Below, piece after piece: positions 1 through 8,124 of a DNA stretch of 64,000 nt. The DNA is from Tenacibaculum dicentrarchi. Its GTDB lineage: Bacteria > Bacteroidota > Bacteroidia > Flavobacteriales > Flavobacteriaceae. A program made the translations under genes and the position numbers. The notes under the pieces were generated by a model. The model saw nothing but the letters and a program-made list of their open reading frames with translations. It was not told the origin of the DNA and ran no database searches. Each line of letters opens with the position of its first letter. Positions within the stretch are counted from its first letter, which is position 1. The stretch lies in contig NZ_OZ038524.1 of assembly GCF_964036635.1 (NCBI RefSeq), forward strand, positions 62,001-126,000, in the 5' to 3' direction.

Positions 1-684
1 TTGTGGGAATTGTCTAGTTTTAACGATGATTTAGAAATTATACAAACATTTACTCAAGCAGAACAAGCTATAAAATATATCAACAATAATCCGATTGATT
101 GTCTTTTTTTAGATATTGAAATGCCAACAATGGACGGTTTTCAATTGTTAGAAAAATTAGATAAAAAAGATTTTGCCATTGTTATTACAACTGCTTATAG
201 TGAATATGCTATAAAGGCTTTAAAAAATGATGCAATTGATTATTTATTAAAACCCATAGATTCTGATGATTTAGAGGTAACATTAAATAGGGTTAAAAAT
301 TACCATGAAAAAAGTAATAGCAGTGAAAAAATTGAACAAATACTTTCTAATTTTAATAAAAAGTTCAACAAAAGAAAAATTACAATCAATACCGATGGAA
401 AACTAATTTTTTTAAAACAATCGGAAATTGTGTTTGTAGAGTCTGATGGTAATTATTGCACAATTCATGCTATTAATAATAGAAAAATTGTAGTAACAAA
501 AAAATTAAAAGAAATAAATTCGCTACTTCCTGAAGAGCATTTTTTTAGAATTCACAATTCATTTATTATCAACTTAAATAAATTAAAACAGTTTATAAAA
601 TCGGACGGATATGTTATTTTAGAAGATAACCATAGAATCCCTGTTTCTCGTCAAAAGAAATCAGATTTTTTAGAAAAATTTTAG
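1..684 (+). CDS. LytTR-family response regulator, 5' end cut by window
   Basis: This is a cytoplasmic two-component regulator with a receiver domain followed by a LytTR DNA-binding domain. The receiver part starts without the acidic pair that normally lies near residue 10 of the family, so the N-terminus (about 20 residues) is outside the window and the TTG at base 1 is not the true start. The phospho-acceptor is D38 in CLFLDIEMP, and the conserved lysine is in YLLKPI. The LytTR half (about 125-227) carries FVESDGNYCTIH and the R-x-H-x-S-F-I-I-N pattern. It ends 10 bases before a LytS-like kinase gene, so the two form an operon and almost certainly a signalling pair. Targets cannot be read from the sequence. 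Confidence 0.93.
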   Translation: MWELSSFNDDLEIIQTFTQAEQAIKYINNNPIDCLFLDIEMPTMDGFQLLEKLDKKDFAIVITTAYSEYAIKALKNDAIDYLLKPIDSDDLEVTLNRVKNYHEKSNSSEKIEQILSNFNKKFNKRKITINTDGKLIFLKQSEIVFVESDGNYCTIHAINNRKIVVTKKLKEINSLLPEEHFFRIHNSFIINLNKLKQFIKSDGYVILEDNHRIPVSRQKKSDFLEKF

Positions 685-694
685 AACTGCTTTT

Positions 695-2500
695 ATGAAA
701 ATAATCGGTTTTATAGTTTTCTTTTTCCTGTGTACAACATATACTTGCTTCGCAGAAAAAAATAGTGACACTATACTTTCAAATACTATAGATAAAAAAG
801 AACTCACTTTTTTTAAAATTAAAAAATACCTTAAAGATAAGCTATTTACATATGAAGAAATAGAAAGACTTGAAAGAGCATTAAAAGAAGCTATAATAGC
901 AAAAAATAATGTAAGAAGACTTGAAATATTAAATCAGATAGGGAATTTTTATAGCCAACAAGATAACCTTCGAGAAGCCTTAAATTATCATCAACAAGTG
1001 TTAGATATTGTACCTAACACAAAAAATCAAAACAGCGATGTTAAACGAAGTACTAGTATTGCAATAAATAGTATTGCTATCATTTATGTATCTTTAAAAC
1101 AATATGAAAGAGCTTTAGATTTATTTAATCAATCGATTCCTATACAAAAAAATATAGGAGATATTAGTGGTTTAGCAGTCACTTATCAACAGCGAGGAGT
1201 TACATATCAAAAAATTGGAAATTTAGATAAAGCATTAGCTGATTTTAAAAAATCGTTAGCCTATAATACAGAGGATGAAGATAAGCTAATTACAGTAATT
1301 TGTCATAATAGTATAGCTAATGTTTTAATTTTAAAAAGGAAATATAAAGCAGCTCATACTTGTTTAATAGAAACTTTAACATTTGCTGAAAAATTGGCTA
1401 ATAGTGATATTTTATCAAAAGTATATAATAGTTTAGGTTGGGTGTTTTTAAAATTAAAAAAATATAAAAAGGCTAATTATTACTTAGATAAATCATTAGA
1501 AATAGGATTGAAAAACAATAACGTATCAATTTTAGAAAGTTGTTATGAGCATTTATCAGAATTAAATAAACAAACAGAAAATTATAAACAAGCACTAAAT
1601 TATCATCAAAAATCAATAGAAATAGCAAAAAAAACATTTAATGATAAGAATATTCGGTATGTAAATAGTCTTATTAATAAATACGATGTTGAAGTAAGTG
1701 CTAATAAAATAAAAAAATTAGCGATTGAAAATAAAATAGCTAAAATAAAACACATTCGAAATAGAAATATTTTAATTATAGTATTAATGTTGCTTGCTTT
1801 TTTTGGCTTTTTATTATATTCAATATACAGACAGCGTTTGTTGAAAAATGAAAAACAAATATTACTGTTAGAGCAAAAAACGTTAAGAATTCAAATGAAT
1901 CCTCACTTTGTGTTTAATGCCCTGAATTCGATTAAATTATATATTATTAATAACGAACAAAAAAATGCGGTGTATTATTTGAATAAATTTTCAAAATTAA
2001 TGCGTAACATTTTAGAGTCGACCATAATAAAAGAAGTTACTTTAAATGAAGAACTCAAAACAATGAATTTGTATATGAGTATTGAAAATATTAGACTTTC
2101 AAATGCTATAACATATACTCAAAATATTAACGAATCTGTAAATTTAGATAGAATTAAAGTTCCTCCATTAATCTTACAACCTTTTCTAGAAAATGCAATT
2201 TGGCATGGATTATCGTCAAAAAAAGGAAGTAAAAAATTAGAAATATCTATTTTTAAAATAGGTGAAGAGTTTATTAAAGTTGAAATAGAAGATAATGGTA
2301 TTGGTAGAAGAGAAGCGCTTAGAATTAAAAATAATAAGACGTTAAATCGAAAATCAATAGGAATTTACTTAACCAAAGAGCGATTGAAAAACTTTTCCAC
2401 ACAATTTCAAAATGATTATTCGTTAATTTATATTGATTTGCTAGACGAAAATGGTAAGGCAAAAGGCACAAAAGTTTCTTTAAAAATACCTTTGTATTAA
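695..2500 (+). CDS. TPR-containing LytS-like sensor histidine kinase
   Basis: This is a membrane-bound sensor kinase of 601 residues, the partner of the LytTR regulator 10 bases upstream. It starts with a signal-like hydrophobic segment (1-20), then tetratricopeptide repeats (about 75-340) facing the periplasm, one membrane helix (about 358-378), a His_kinase-type box with phospho-acceptor H404 in QMNPHFVFNALNS, and a GHKL ATPase domain (N-box LENAIWHG, G-box DNGIG). The architecture is common in Bacteroidota, where the TPR region is thought to sense protein or peptide partners. The ligand is unknown. Confidence 0.93.
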   Translation: MKIIGFIVFFFLCTTYTCFAEKNSDTILSNTIDKKELTFFKIKKYLKDKLFTYEEIERLERALKEAIIAKNNVRRLEILNQIGNFYSQQDNLREALNYHQQVLDIVPNTKNQNSDVKRSTSIAINSIAIIYVSLKQYERALDLFNQSIPIQKNIGDISGLAVTYQQRGVTYQKIGNLDKALADFKKSLAYNTEDEDKLITVICHNSIANVLILKRKYKAAHTCLIETLTFAEKLANSDILSKVYNSLGWVFLKLKKYKKANYYLDKSLEIGLKNNNVSILESCYEHLSELNKQTENYKQALNYHQKSIEIAKKTFNDKNIRYVNSLINKYDVEVSANKIKKLAIENKIAKIKHIRNRNILIIVLMLLAFFGFLLYSIYRQRLLKNEKQILLLEQKTLRIQMNPHFVFNALNSIKLYIINNEQKNAVYYLNKFSKLMRNILESTIIKEVTLNEELKTMNLYMSIENIRLSNAITYTQNINESVNLDRIKVPPLILQPFLENAIWHGLSSKKGSKKLEISIFKIGEEFIKVEIEDNGIGRREALRIKNNKTLNRKSIGIYLTKERLKNFSTQFQNDYSLIYIDLLDENGKAKGTKVSLKIPLY

Positions 2501-2668
2501 GAGTCTATTTAAATTTTATTTTAAAAAAAATGTAACAAAAAATAAGAAATCGAATCTGTCAAACTGAATTTAGTTAGCTTAAGTTTTGCATTCTGATTTG
2601 CCGTAGTTTTTAGCTTTTTTTTTGATAACTCTTGTCAATTTGATTGATTTTAATGACTAAAAGGAATT

Positions 2669-2737
2669 AAAATTGTATCGAGAATTTGAATTCTTTTATC
2701 TTTATTTAGATGATAAAAAAGTTCTCGATACAATTTT
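2669..2737. terminator. Long inverted repeat, probable bidirectional terminator
   Basis: A perfect 16-base inverted repeat (arms 2669-2684 and 2722-2737) encloses a 37-base loop that has a second, weaker pairing (CTTTTATC near 2693-2700 with GATAAAAAAG at 2712-2721). The right arm runs into a T-rich stretch. It lies between the convergent kinase and ferredoxin genes, which fits termination from both sides. The arm is unusually long for a simple terminator. Confidence 0.6.
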
Positions 2738-2742
2738 TTATT

Positions 2743-2973
2743 TTAACGTTGTTTTACTTCAATAATTTTAACAGGACAAGCTTTTTTAGCTTCTAATGAT
2801 GCTTCAAAAATACTATCGTCAGGGTTTTTTATCGTAAAAAAACCTTTTTTTTCTAAAGAATGTAACAGTACTGATTTCCCATCTTTTTTAGACATTTGAA
2901 ACTGTGCAGGTGCAACTTCTACACAATAGTTACAACCAATACATTTCTTTCTTTGCAATGTAATTACAACCAT
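2743..2973 (-). CDS. Small [4Fe-4S] ferredoxin
   Basis: This is a 76-residue cytoplasmic electron carrier. C11, C14 and C17 (CIGCNYC) plus C66 (ACPVKI) make the classic ligand set for one [4Fe-4S] cluster; a second full motif is absent. It is the last gene of a minus-strand run trhO-trhP-ferredoxin, starting 42 bases after the trhP stop codon. A ferredoxin (YfhL) is reported to support U32-family RNA hydroxylases in E. coli, so this protein is a good candidate electron donor for the neighbouring TrhP. That role is inferred from position and family knowledge, not shown by the sequence. Confidence 0.9.
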   Translation of the reverse strand: MVVITLQRKKCIGCNYCVEVAPAQFQMSKKDGKSVLLHSLEKKGFFTIKNPDDSIFEASLEAKKACPVKIIEVKQR

Positions 2974-3015
2974 TTATTGCCTTTTTTTATCTTTAAATTA
3001 TATAAATTTATCTTG

Positions 3016-4263
3016 TTAATTTTTAGCAAATTCAGTTTTTACAATTTTATATAATTTATCCGAAGCACGAATTTTGAAGTCTAATTTCATGGTAACTTCA
3101 TCTCCTTTAGTGGCTGTTTGTGCTTCTTTATCATCAACAAACATACTTTTTAATTCCATTTCTTGAGCGCCTGTAGTAGGTCCTGTAATTAAAATGGTAT
3201 CGCCAATTGTTAGGTCGTAGGCTTCAATTTTAAATTGTCCAATTTCAGCTTTTGAAAAATAGTGCATTCCTTTACCAAGATATACTTTTTTCTGAGTAGC
3301 ATGTGAACCAGGTTCTTTACTCCATTCGCCTAATTTTTGCCCTAAATAATAGCCATTCCAAAACCCACGATTGTATACTTTTTCAAGTTCTTGCATCCAG
3401 CCGATAACTTTTTCTTTGCTGTAAGTTCCTTTGGCAATATCATCAATTGCTTCTCGGTAACATTTAATCACTTTCGCTACATATTCAGGCGCTCTTCCTC
3501 GTCCTTCAATTTTTAGGACTTTAATTCCTGCATCGGCAACTTGGTCAAGAAAATCAATAGTACATAAATCTTTTGGCGACATAATATATTCGTTATCTAA
3601 TTCCATTTCGAAACCAGATTCTTGGTCAATTACGGTATATTTTTTACGGCAGTTTTGTTTACAAGCACCTCTATTTGCTGATGAATTATGCGAATGTAAA
3701 CTCATATAACATTTACCCGAAACCGCCATACATAAAGCACCGTGTCCGAATATTTCAACTTCGAGTAAACGTCCTGCAGGTCCTTTGATAGCTTCTTTTT
3801 CAATTTGTTCAGTAATACTTTTTACCTGACGCAAACTAAGTTCTCTACTCAATACAATTGTATCGGCAAACATTGCGTAAAACTTCACAGTTTCAATGTT
3901 TGTAATATTAATTTGTGTTGAAATATGCACTTCCATTTGTGCAGTTCTTGCCATGGCAATTACCGCTTGATCCATAGCGATTACGGCTGTAATATTTGCT
4001 TTTTTAGCACTATTTATCAAGGTTTTTACAATTGATAAATCATGGTCATATACAATAGTATTTAAAGTTAAATAGGTTCTAACTCCTTTTTCTGAACAAC
4101 GTTTTGAAATTTCGTCTAAATCATCTAAGGTAAAATTCACGGTTGCTCTAGCGCGCATATTTAATTGCTCTACCCCAAAATAGATAGAATCACAACCATT
4201 ATCTAAGGCAGCCTGTAACGATTCGAAGTTACCAGCAGGTGCCATTAATTCTATTTTTTGCAT
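3016..4263 (-). CDS. trhP: U32-family tRNA uridine-34 hydroxylation protein TrhP
   Basis: This 415-residue protein belongs to family U32, formerly called collagenase-like peptidases. The N-terminal half begins with the typical ELMAPAG motif and forms a TIM-barrel-like domain. The U32 signature EIFGHGALC...GKCYMS gives C178 and C185, followed by C201/C205 and C234 (SPKDLC), the expected iron-sulfur ligands. Length and motifs match YegQ/TrhP, which makes 5-hydroxyuridine at tRNA wobble position 34 using prephenate, more closely than the rRNA enzyme RlhA. Its ATG overlaps the stop codon of trhO (TAATG), so the two are translationally coupled. RlhA-like activity cannot be fully excluded. Confidence 0.87.
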   Translation of the reverse strand: MQKIELMAPAGNFESLQAALDNGCDSIYFGVEQLNMRARATVNFTLDDLDEISKRCSEKGVRTYLTLNTIVYDHDLSIVKTLINSAKKANITAVIAMDQAVIAMARTAQMEVHISTQINITNIETVKFYAMFADTIVLSRELSLRQVKSITEQIEKEAIKGPAGRLLEVEIFGHGALCMAVSGKCYMSLHSHNSSANRGACKQNCRKKYTVIDQESGFEMELDNEYIMSPKDLCTIDFLDQVADAGIKVLKIEGRGRAPEYVAKVIKCYREAIDDIAKGTYSKEKVIGWMQELEKVYNRGFWNGYYLGQKLGEWSKEPGSHATQKKVYLGKGMHYFSKAEIGQFKIEAYDLTIGDTILITGPTTGAQEMELKSMFVDDKEAQTATKGDEVTMKLDFKIRASDKLYKIVKTEFAKN

Positions 4264-5294
4264 TATTTCTTGAATTTTAGCACTTCAGAGCGTCCTTTTT
4301 TGAAGATTTTATTACTAGCATGTGTACCTTTTCGCAAGGCTTTTTGTTCTTCCCAAGATAATTGAATAATTTCCTGACAATCGGTTGAACAGGTATTTTC
4401 TGTTTTTTCAGCACATTCATCACATTGAATAAACAATAAATGACAACCTTCATTGGCACAATTGGTGTGATTATCGCAAGATTTCCCACATTGATGACAA
4501 TTAGAAACTACATCATCGGTAATTCGTTCAGCTCTTCTGTGGTCAAAAACAAAATTTTTACCGATAAATTTATTTTCGATTCCCTCATCTTTTACCTGAC
4601 GCGTATATTCAATAATTCCGCCTTCTAGCTGAAAAACATTTTTAAAACCTTTGTGTTTGTAATATGCCGATGCTTTTTCGCAACGGATTCCACCAGTACA
4701 ATACATCAATAGATTTTTATCTTCTTTGTTATCTTTTAAATCTTGTTCAATAATATCTAATGAATCTCTAAAAGTATCAACATCGGGTGTTACTGCACCG
4801 TCAAAATGACCAATTTCACTTTCGTAATGATTTCGCATATCTACACAAACCGTGTTTGGGTTTGCTAGCATTTCATTAAAATCTTTGGCATTTAAGTGCA
4901 CACCTTTATTGGTTACATCAAAAGTTTCATCATTTAAACCATCAGCAACAATTTTTTTACGAACCTTTACTTTTAGTTTTAAAAACGATTTATTGTTATG
5001 CTCAACAGCTACATTTAATCGAATATCTTTTAAAAATGAAATAGCATCTAATTGTTCTTTTAGGGCTAAGAAATTTTCAGAAGCTACTGATATTTGGGCG
5101 TTAATTCCTTCGTAAGAAACGTAGGTTCTACCTAAAACATCTAATTCGTTCCATTCTAAGAACAATTTATCTCTAAAAAGTTGAGGGTTTTCTATTTTAT
5201 AATACTGATAAAATGAAATAGTAATACGGTCTTTCCCTGCTTCATCGATTAAAGCAGCACGCTCATTAGCGCTTAATTTATTGTACAGTTGCAT
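4263..5294 (-). CDS. trhO: Rhodanese-like oxygen-dependent tRNA uridine-34 hydroxylase TrhO
   Basis: This 343-residue protein matches the YceA/TrhO family, which hydroxylates uridine 34 of tRNAs with molecular oxygen. It has an N-terminal acylphosphatase-like domain (about 1-125), a rhodanese domain with active-site C199 in MYCTGGIRC, and a C-terminal region with nine cysteines between 266 and 306 that probably binds metal. It is the first gene of the operon and divergent from asd. A TACATTTG -7 box lies upstream. In E. coli the trhO and trhP genes are unlinked; here the two alternative routes to the same modification sit in one transcript. Confidence 0.9.
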   Translation of the reverse strand: MQLYNKLSANERAALIDEAGKDRITISFYQYYKIENPQLFRDKLFLEWNELDVLGRTYVSYEGINAQISVASENFLALKEQLDAISFLKDIRLNVAVEHNNKSFLKLKVKVRKKIVADGLNDETFDVTNKGVHLNAKDFNEMLANPNTVCVDMRNHYESEIGHFDGAVTPDVDTFRDSLDIIEQDLKDNKEDKNLLMYCTGGIRCEKASAYYKHKGFKNVFQLEGGIIEYTRQVKDEGIENKFIGKNFVFDHRRAERITDDVVSNCHQCGKSCDNHTNCANEGCHLLFIQCDECAEKTENTCSTDCQEIIQLSWEEQKALRKGTHASNKIFKKGRSEVLKFKK

Positions 5295-5349
5295 GCTATA
5301 CTTGTTTTTAAGTGATACAAAATGTGATGATTTATATAAAAAATCAATA

Positions 5350-5357
5350 CAAATGTA
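5350..5357 (-). promoter_or_regulatory. Candidate -7 box for trhO
   Basis: On the minus strand the sequence reads TACATTTG, matching the Bacteroidota TAnnTTTG box, 55 bases before the trhO ATG. No convincing TTG -33 element is seen at the usual distance. Confidence 0.4.
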
Positions 5358-5512
5358 CTATTTTTTTATACTTTACTGTTTAAAAATAGACTTTTTGAAG
5401 TAATTTGATATTTTTTAAGGTTTTTTAAAAAATATCAGAGTAAACTATTAAAAGTGATTTGTTTTTTTTAAATCTTTGTATAAAAATAGTAACTTATTAT
5501 AAAATAATAAAA

Positions 5513-6502
5513 ATGAAAGTAGCAGTTGTAGGAGCCACAGGAATGGTCGGTAATGTAATGTTACAAATATTAGCAGAACGTAATTTTCCTGTAACAGAAT
5601 TAATTCCTGTTGCATCGGAACGTTCGGTAGGAAATCAAATTGAATTTAAAGGAAAAAAATATTCGGTTGTAGGTTTGCAAACAGCCGTAGCTATGAAACC
5701 TGATGTAGCATTGTTTTCAGCAGGAGGCGAAACCTCTTTAATTTGGGCACCTAAATTTGCCGAAGCAGGAACAACCGTTATTGATAATTCATCGGCATGG
5801 AGAATGGATGATACTAAGAAATTAGTCGTTCCTGAAATTAACGGAAATGTTTTAACTGCTCAGGATAAAATAATAGCAAACCCGAATTGTTCGACCATTC
5901 AATTAGTGATGGCGTTAGGACCTTTACATGAAAAATATAAGATGAAACGTGTGGTGATTTCTACCTATCAATCGGTTTCAGGAACGGGCGTAAAAGCGGT
6001 TCAGCAATTAGATAATGAAGAGGCAGGGATTGATGGCGAAATGGTATATCCACATCCAATTGGAAGAAATGCCTTGCCACATTGCGATGTGTTTTTAGAA
6101 AACGGTTATACCAAAGAAGAAATGAAATTAGTCAAAGAACCAAAAAAGATTTTAGGCGATGATTCTTTTTCTGTAACAGCAACCGCAGTTCGAATTCCTA
6201 CGGCAGGCGGACATTCAGAAGCTGTAAATGTGCAGTTTGAAAATGATTTCGACTTAGCAACTGTACGTGAAATTTTAGGTAAAACCGACGGTATAATTGT
6301 ACAAGATGATGTGCAAAATAATGTATATCCGATGCCAATTTTGGCACATAATAAAGATGAAGTTTTTGTAGGACGAATCCGAAGAGATGAATCGCAACCA
6401 AACACCTTAAATATGTGGATAGTTGCCGATAATTTACGAAAAGGAGCCGCCACAAACACCATTCAAATTGCCGAATATTTAGTGGCTAATAAGTTACTTT
6501 AG
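5513..6502 (+). CDS. asd: Aspartate-semialdehyde dehydrogenase
   Basis: This enzyme of 329 residues reduces aspartyl phosphate to aspartate semialdehyde with NADPH, the branch point to lysine/diaminopimelate, threonine and methionine. The N-terminus MKVAVVGATGMVGN is the nucleotide-binding loop. The catalytic cysteine is C126 in NPNCSTIQ, and H234 lies in TAGGHSEAV. The ATG at 5513 is chosen over an in-frame TTG at 5459 because the family begins directly with the GATGMVG strand. It is a single gene ending in a strong hairpin (6559-6590). Confidence 0.96.
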   Translation: MKVAVVGATGMVGNVMLQILAERNFPVTELIPVASERSVGNQIEFKGKKYSVVGLQTAVAMKPDVALFSAGGETSLIWAPKFAEAGTTVIDNSSAWRMDDTKKLVVPEINGNVLTAQDKIIANPNCSTIQLVMALGPLHEKYKMKRVVISTYQSVSGTGVKAVQQLDNEEAGIDGEMVYPHPIGRNALPHCDVFLENGYTKEEMKLVKEPKKILGDDSFSVTATAVRIPTAGGHSEAVNVQFENDFDLATVREILGKTDGIIVQDDVQNNVYPMPILAHNKDEVFVGRIRRDESQPNTLNMWIVADNLRKGAATNTIQIAEYLVANKLL

Positions 6503-6558
6503 TTTTAAGAGATAATTTTATAGGTTGATTAATTTTATCGCTTGTTTTATATATAGTT

Positions 6559-6590
6559 AAAATCCTGTGTTTATAGCACAGGATTTTTTT
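6559..6590 (+). terminator. Intrinsic terminator of asd
   Basis: A 9-base-pair stem (AATCCTGTG / CACAGGATT) with a 7-base loop is followed by a run of T. It lies downstream of asd and directly before the next gene's candidate -7 box. Confidence 0.8.
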
Positions 6591-6597
6591 ATTTTTG
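6590..6597 (+). promoter_or_regulatory. Candidate -7 box very close to the HD-hydrolase start
   Basis: TATTTTTG fits TAnnTTTG and ends only 4 bases before the ATG at 6602, which would give an almost leaderless mRNA. It overlaps the T-run of the asd terminator, so the match may be chance. Confidence 0.35.
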
Positions 6598-6601
6598 AAA
6601 G

Positions 6602-7267
6602 ATGAATGAAAATCAGATAATAGAAAACACGATTACCTTTGTAAAAAAAACCTTGCAAGGAGCAGAAGCCGGGCATGATTGGTTTCATATAGAACGTGTT
6701 TATAAAAATGCGTTGTTAATTGCTAAGGATGAAAAGGTAGATATTTTTATAGTATCGTTAGGTGCTTTACTACACGATATTGCCGATGCTAAATTTTATA
6801 ATGGCGATGAAACAATTGCTCCTAAAATGGCGCGTCAATTTTTAGAAAATCAGCAATTAAATGAATCAATAATTCTTCATATAGAAAATATTATTAAACA
6901 TATCTCCTTTAAAATCAGCTTAGATAAGTTGTCATCAGCTCAAAAATTTAGCTCCCCAGAATTGGCGGTAATTCAAGATGCCGATAGGTTAGATGCAATT
7001 GGCGCTATCGGAATTGCCCGTTGTTTTAATTACGGCGGCTTTAAAAACCGTGGTTTATACGACCCTGAAATACCTGCAAATTTAAAGATGACAAAAACCG
7101 AATATAAAAATTCAACAGCTCCAACAATTAATCATTTTTATGAAAAATTATTGCTTTTAAAAGATAAAATGAATACTAAAACAGCTAAAAAAATTGCCCT
7201 TGCTAGGCATGAATATATGCAGGATTTTTTAACTCAATTTGATGCTGAAATTAATGGTGTATTGTAA
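6602..7267 (+). CDS. HD-domain phosphohydrolase
   Basis: This 221-residue cytoplasmic protein has an HD metal-dependent phosphohydrolase fold. Candidate metal ligands are H25 (GHDWFH), the H58-D59 pair (LLHDI) and D126 or D128 (QDADRLDA). The GHDW, LLHDI and QDADRLDAIGAIG signatures match the YedJ/YpgQ-type group, some of which hydrolyse nucleotides, but the substrate is not evident here. It stands alone, between the asd terminator and a bidirectional terminator shared with the convergent crotonase gene. Confidence 0.88.
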   Translation: MNENQIIENTITFVKKTLQGAEAGHDWFHIERVYKNALLIAKDEKVDIFIVSLGALLHDIADAKFYNGDETIAPKMARQFLENQQLNESIILHIENIIKHISFKISLDKLSSAQKFSSPELAVIQDADRLDAIGAIGIARCFNYGGFKNRGLYDPEIPANLKMTKTEYKNSTAPTINHFYEKLLLLKDKMNTKTAKKIALARHEYMQDFLTQFDAEINGVL

Positions 7268-7290
7268 TTTTTAGAGCTTATTAGAATATA

Positions 7291-7320
7291 AAAAAGCAGC
7301 TAGTTTTCTAGCTGCTTCTT
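7291..7320. terminator. Bidirectional terminator between HD hydrolase and crotonase genes
   Basis: The stem AGCAGCTAG / CTAGCTGCT has a 4-base loop and is flanked by A-rich sequence on the left and T-rich sequence on the right. It lies between convergent genes. Confidence 0.8.
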
Positions 7321-7337
7321 AAAAATTAAACAGGCTC

Positions 7338-8120
7338 TTATTCTCCTGGAAAATTTGGTTTTCTTTTTTCTAAAAAAGCTGTTGTTCCTTCTTTAAAATC
7401 AGCTGTAGAAAAAGAATCGCCAAACTCGGCAATTTCAGTTTCGTAGCCATTAATTCCGTCTTTAAAATTATCGTTAACAGCTCTAATTGCAGCACTAATT
7501 GCTACCGATGAATTACGCATTATTTTACCTGCTAATTTTTCTGCTAAAGGCAGTAATTCCTCTTGAGGAACTACATAATTTACTAAGCCCCAATTTTTTG
7601 CTTGTTCAGCAGAAATCATAGCTGCGGTCATAATTAATTCCATTGCTTTTCCTTTACCAACTAATTGAGGCAAGCGTTGTGTGCCTCCGTAGCCAGGAAT
7701 TACCCCTAAAGAAACTTCAGGTAAGCCCATTTTTGCATTGTCAGAAGCAATTCTAAAATGACAAGCCATTGCCAATTCTAATCCGCCACCTAAGGCAAAA
7801 CCATTAATAACTGCAATTACAGGGGTTGATAAATTTTCAACTAAATCAAATAACGATTCCTGCCCAAATTTAGCTAACCTTTCACCTTCTTCTGTAGTAA
7901 AATTTGCAAATTCTGAAATATCTGCACCCGCTACAAAGGCTTTTTCTCCGCTTCCAGTAATAATGATTGTTTTTACGCTAGTATCATCTTCTAAATTTTC
8001 AAAAACAGTACTTAATTCGTTAATGGTAGCACTGTTTAAAGCATTTAACTTTTTAGGTCTGTTAATGGTAATTGTTGCTAATCCGTTAGCGGTTTTTACT
8101 AAAATGTTTTCGAAATTCAT
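7338..8120 (-). CDS. Enoyl-CoA hydratase/isomerase (crotonase) family protein
   Basis: This 260-residue crotonase-fold enzyme probably hydrates 2-enoyl-CoA in fatty or amino acid degradation. Both acid residues of true hydratases are present (E115 in GGGLELA and E135 in GLPEVSLG), as is the oxyanion-hole region AGADISE. It starts 4 bases after the stop codon of the upstream histidine kinase, so it is in the same minus-strand operon (holB, kinase, crotonase). The substrate chain length cannot be told. Confidence 0.9.
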   Translation of the reverse strand: MNFENILVKTANGLATITINRPKKLNALNSATINELSTVFENLEDDTSVKTIIITGSGEKAFVAGADISEFANFTTEEGERLAKFGQESLFDLVENLSTPVIAVINGFALGGGLELAMACHFRIASDNAKMGLPEVSLGVIPGYGGTQRLPQLVGKGKAMELIMTAAMISAEQAKNWGLVNYVVPQEELLPLAEKLAGKIMRNSSVAISAAIRAVNDNFKDGINGYETEIAEFGDSFSTADFKEGTTAFLEKRKPNFPGE

Positions 8121-8124
8121 ATGA

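Noticed and set aside
4277..4489. Alternative minus-strand frame in the Cys-rich end of trhO
   Set aside because: trhO is intact in its own frame; the second frame shows no family.
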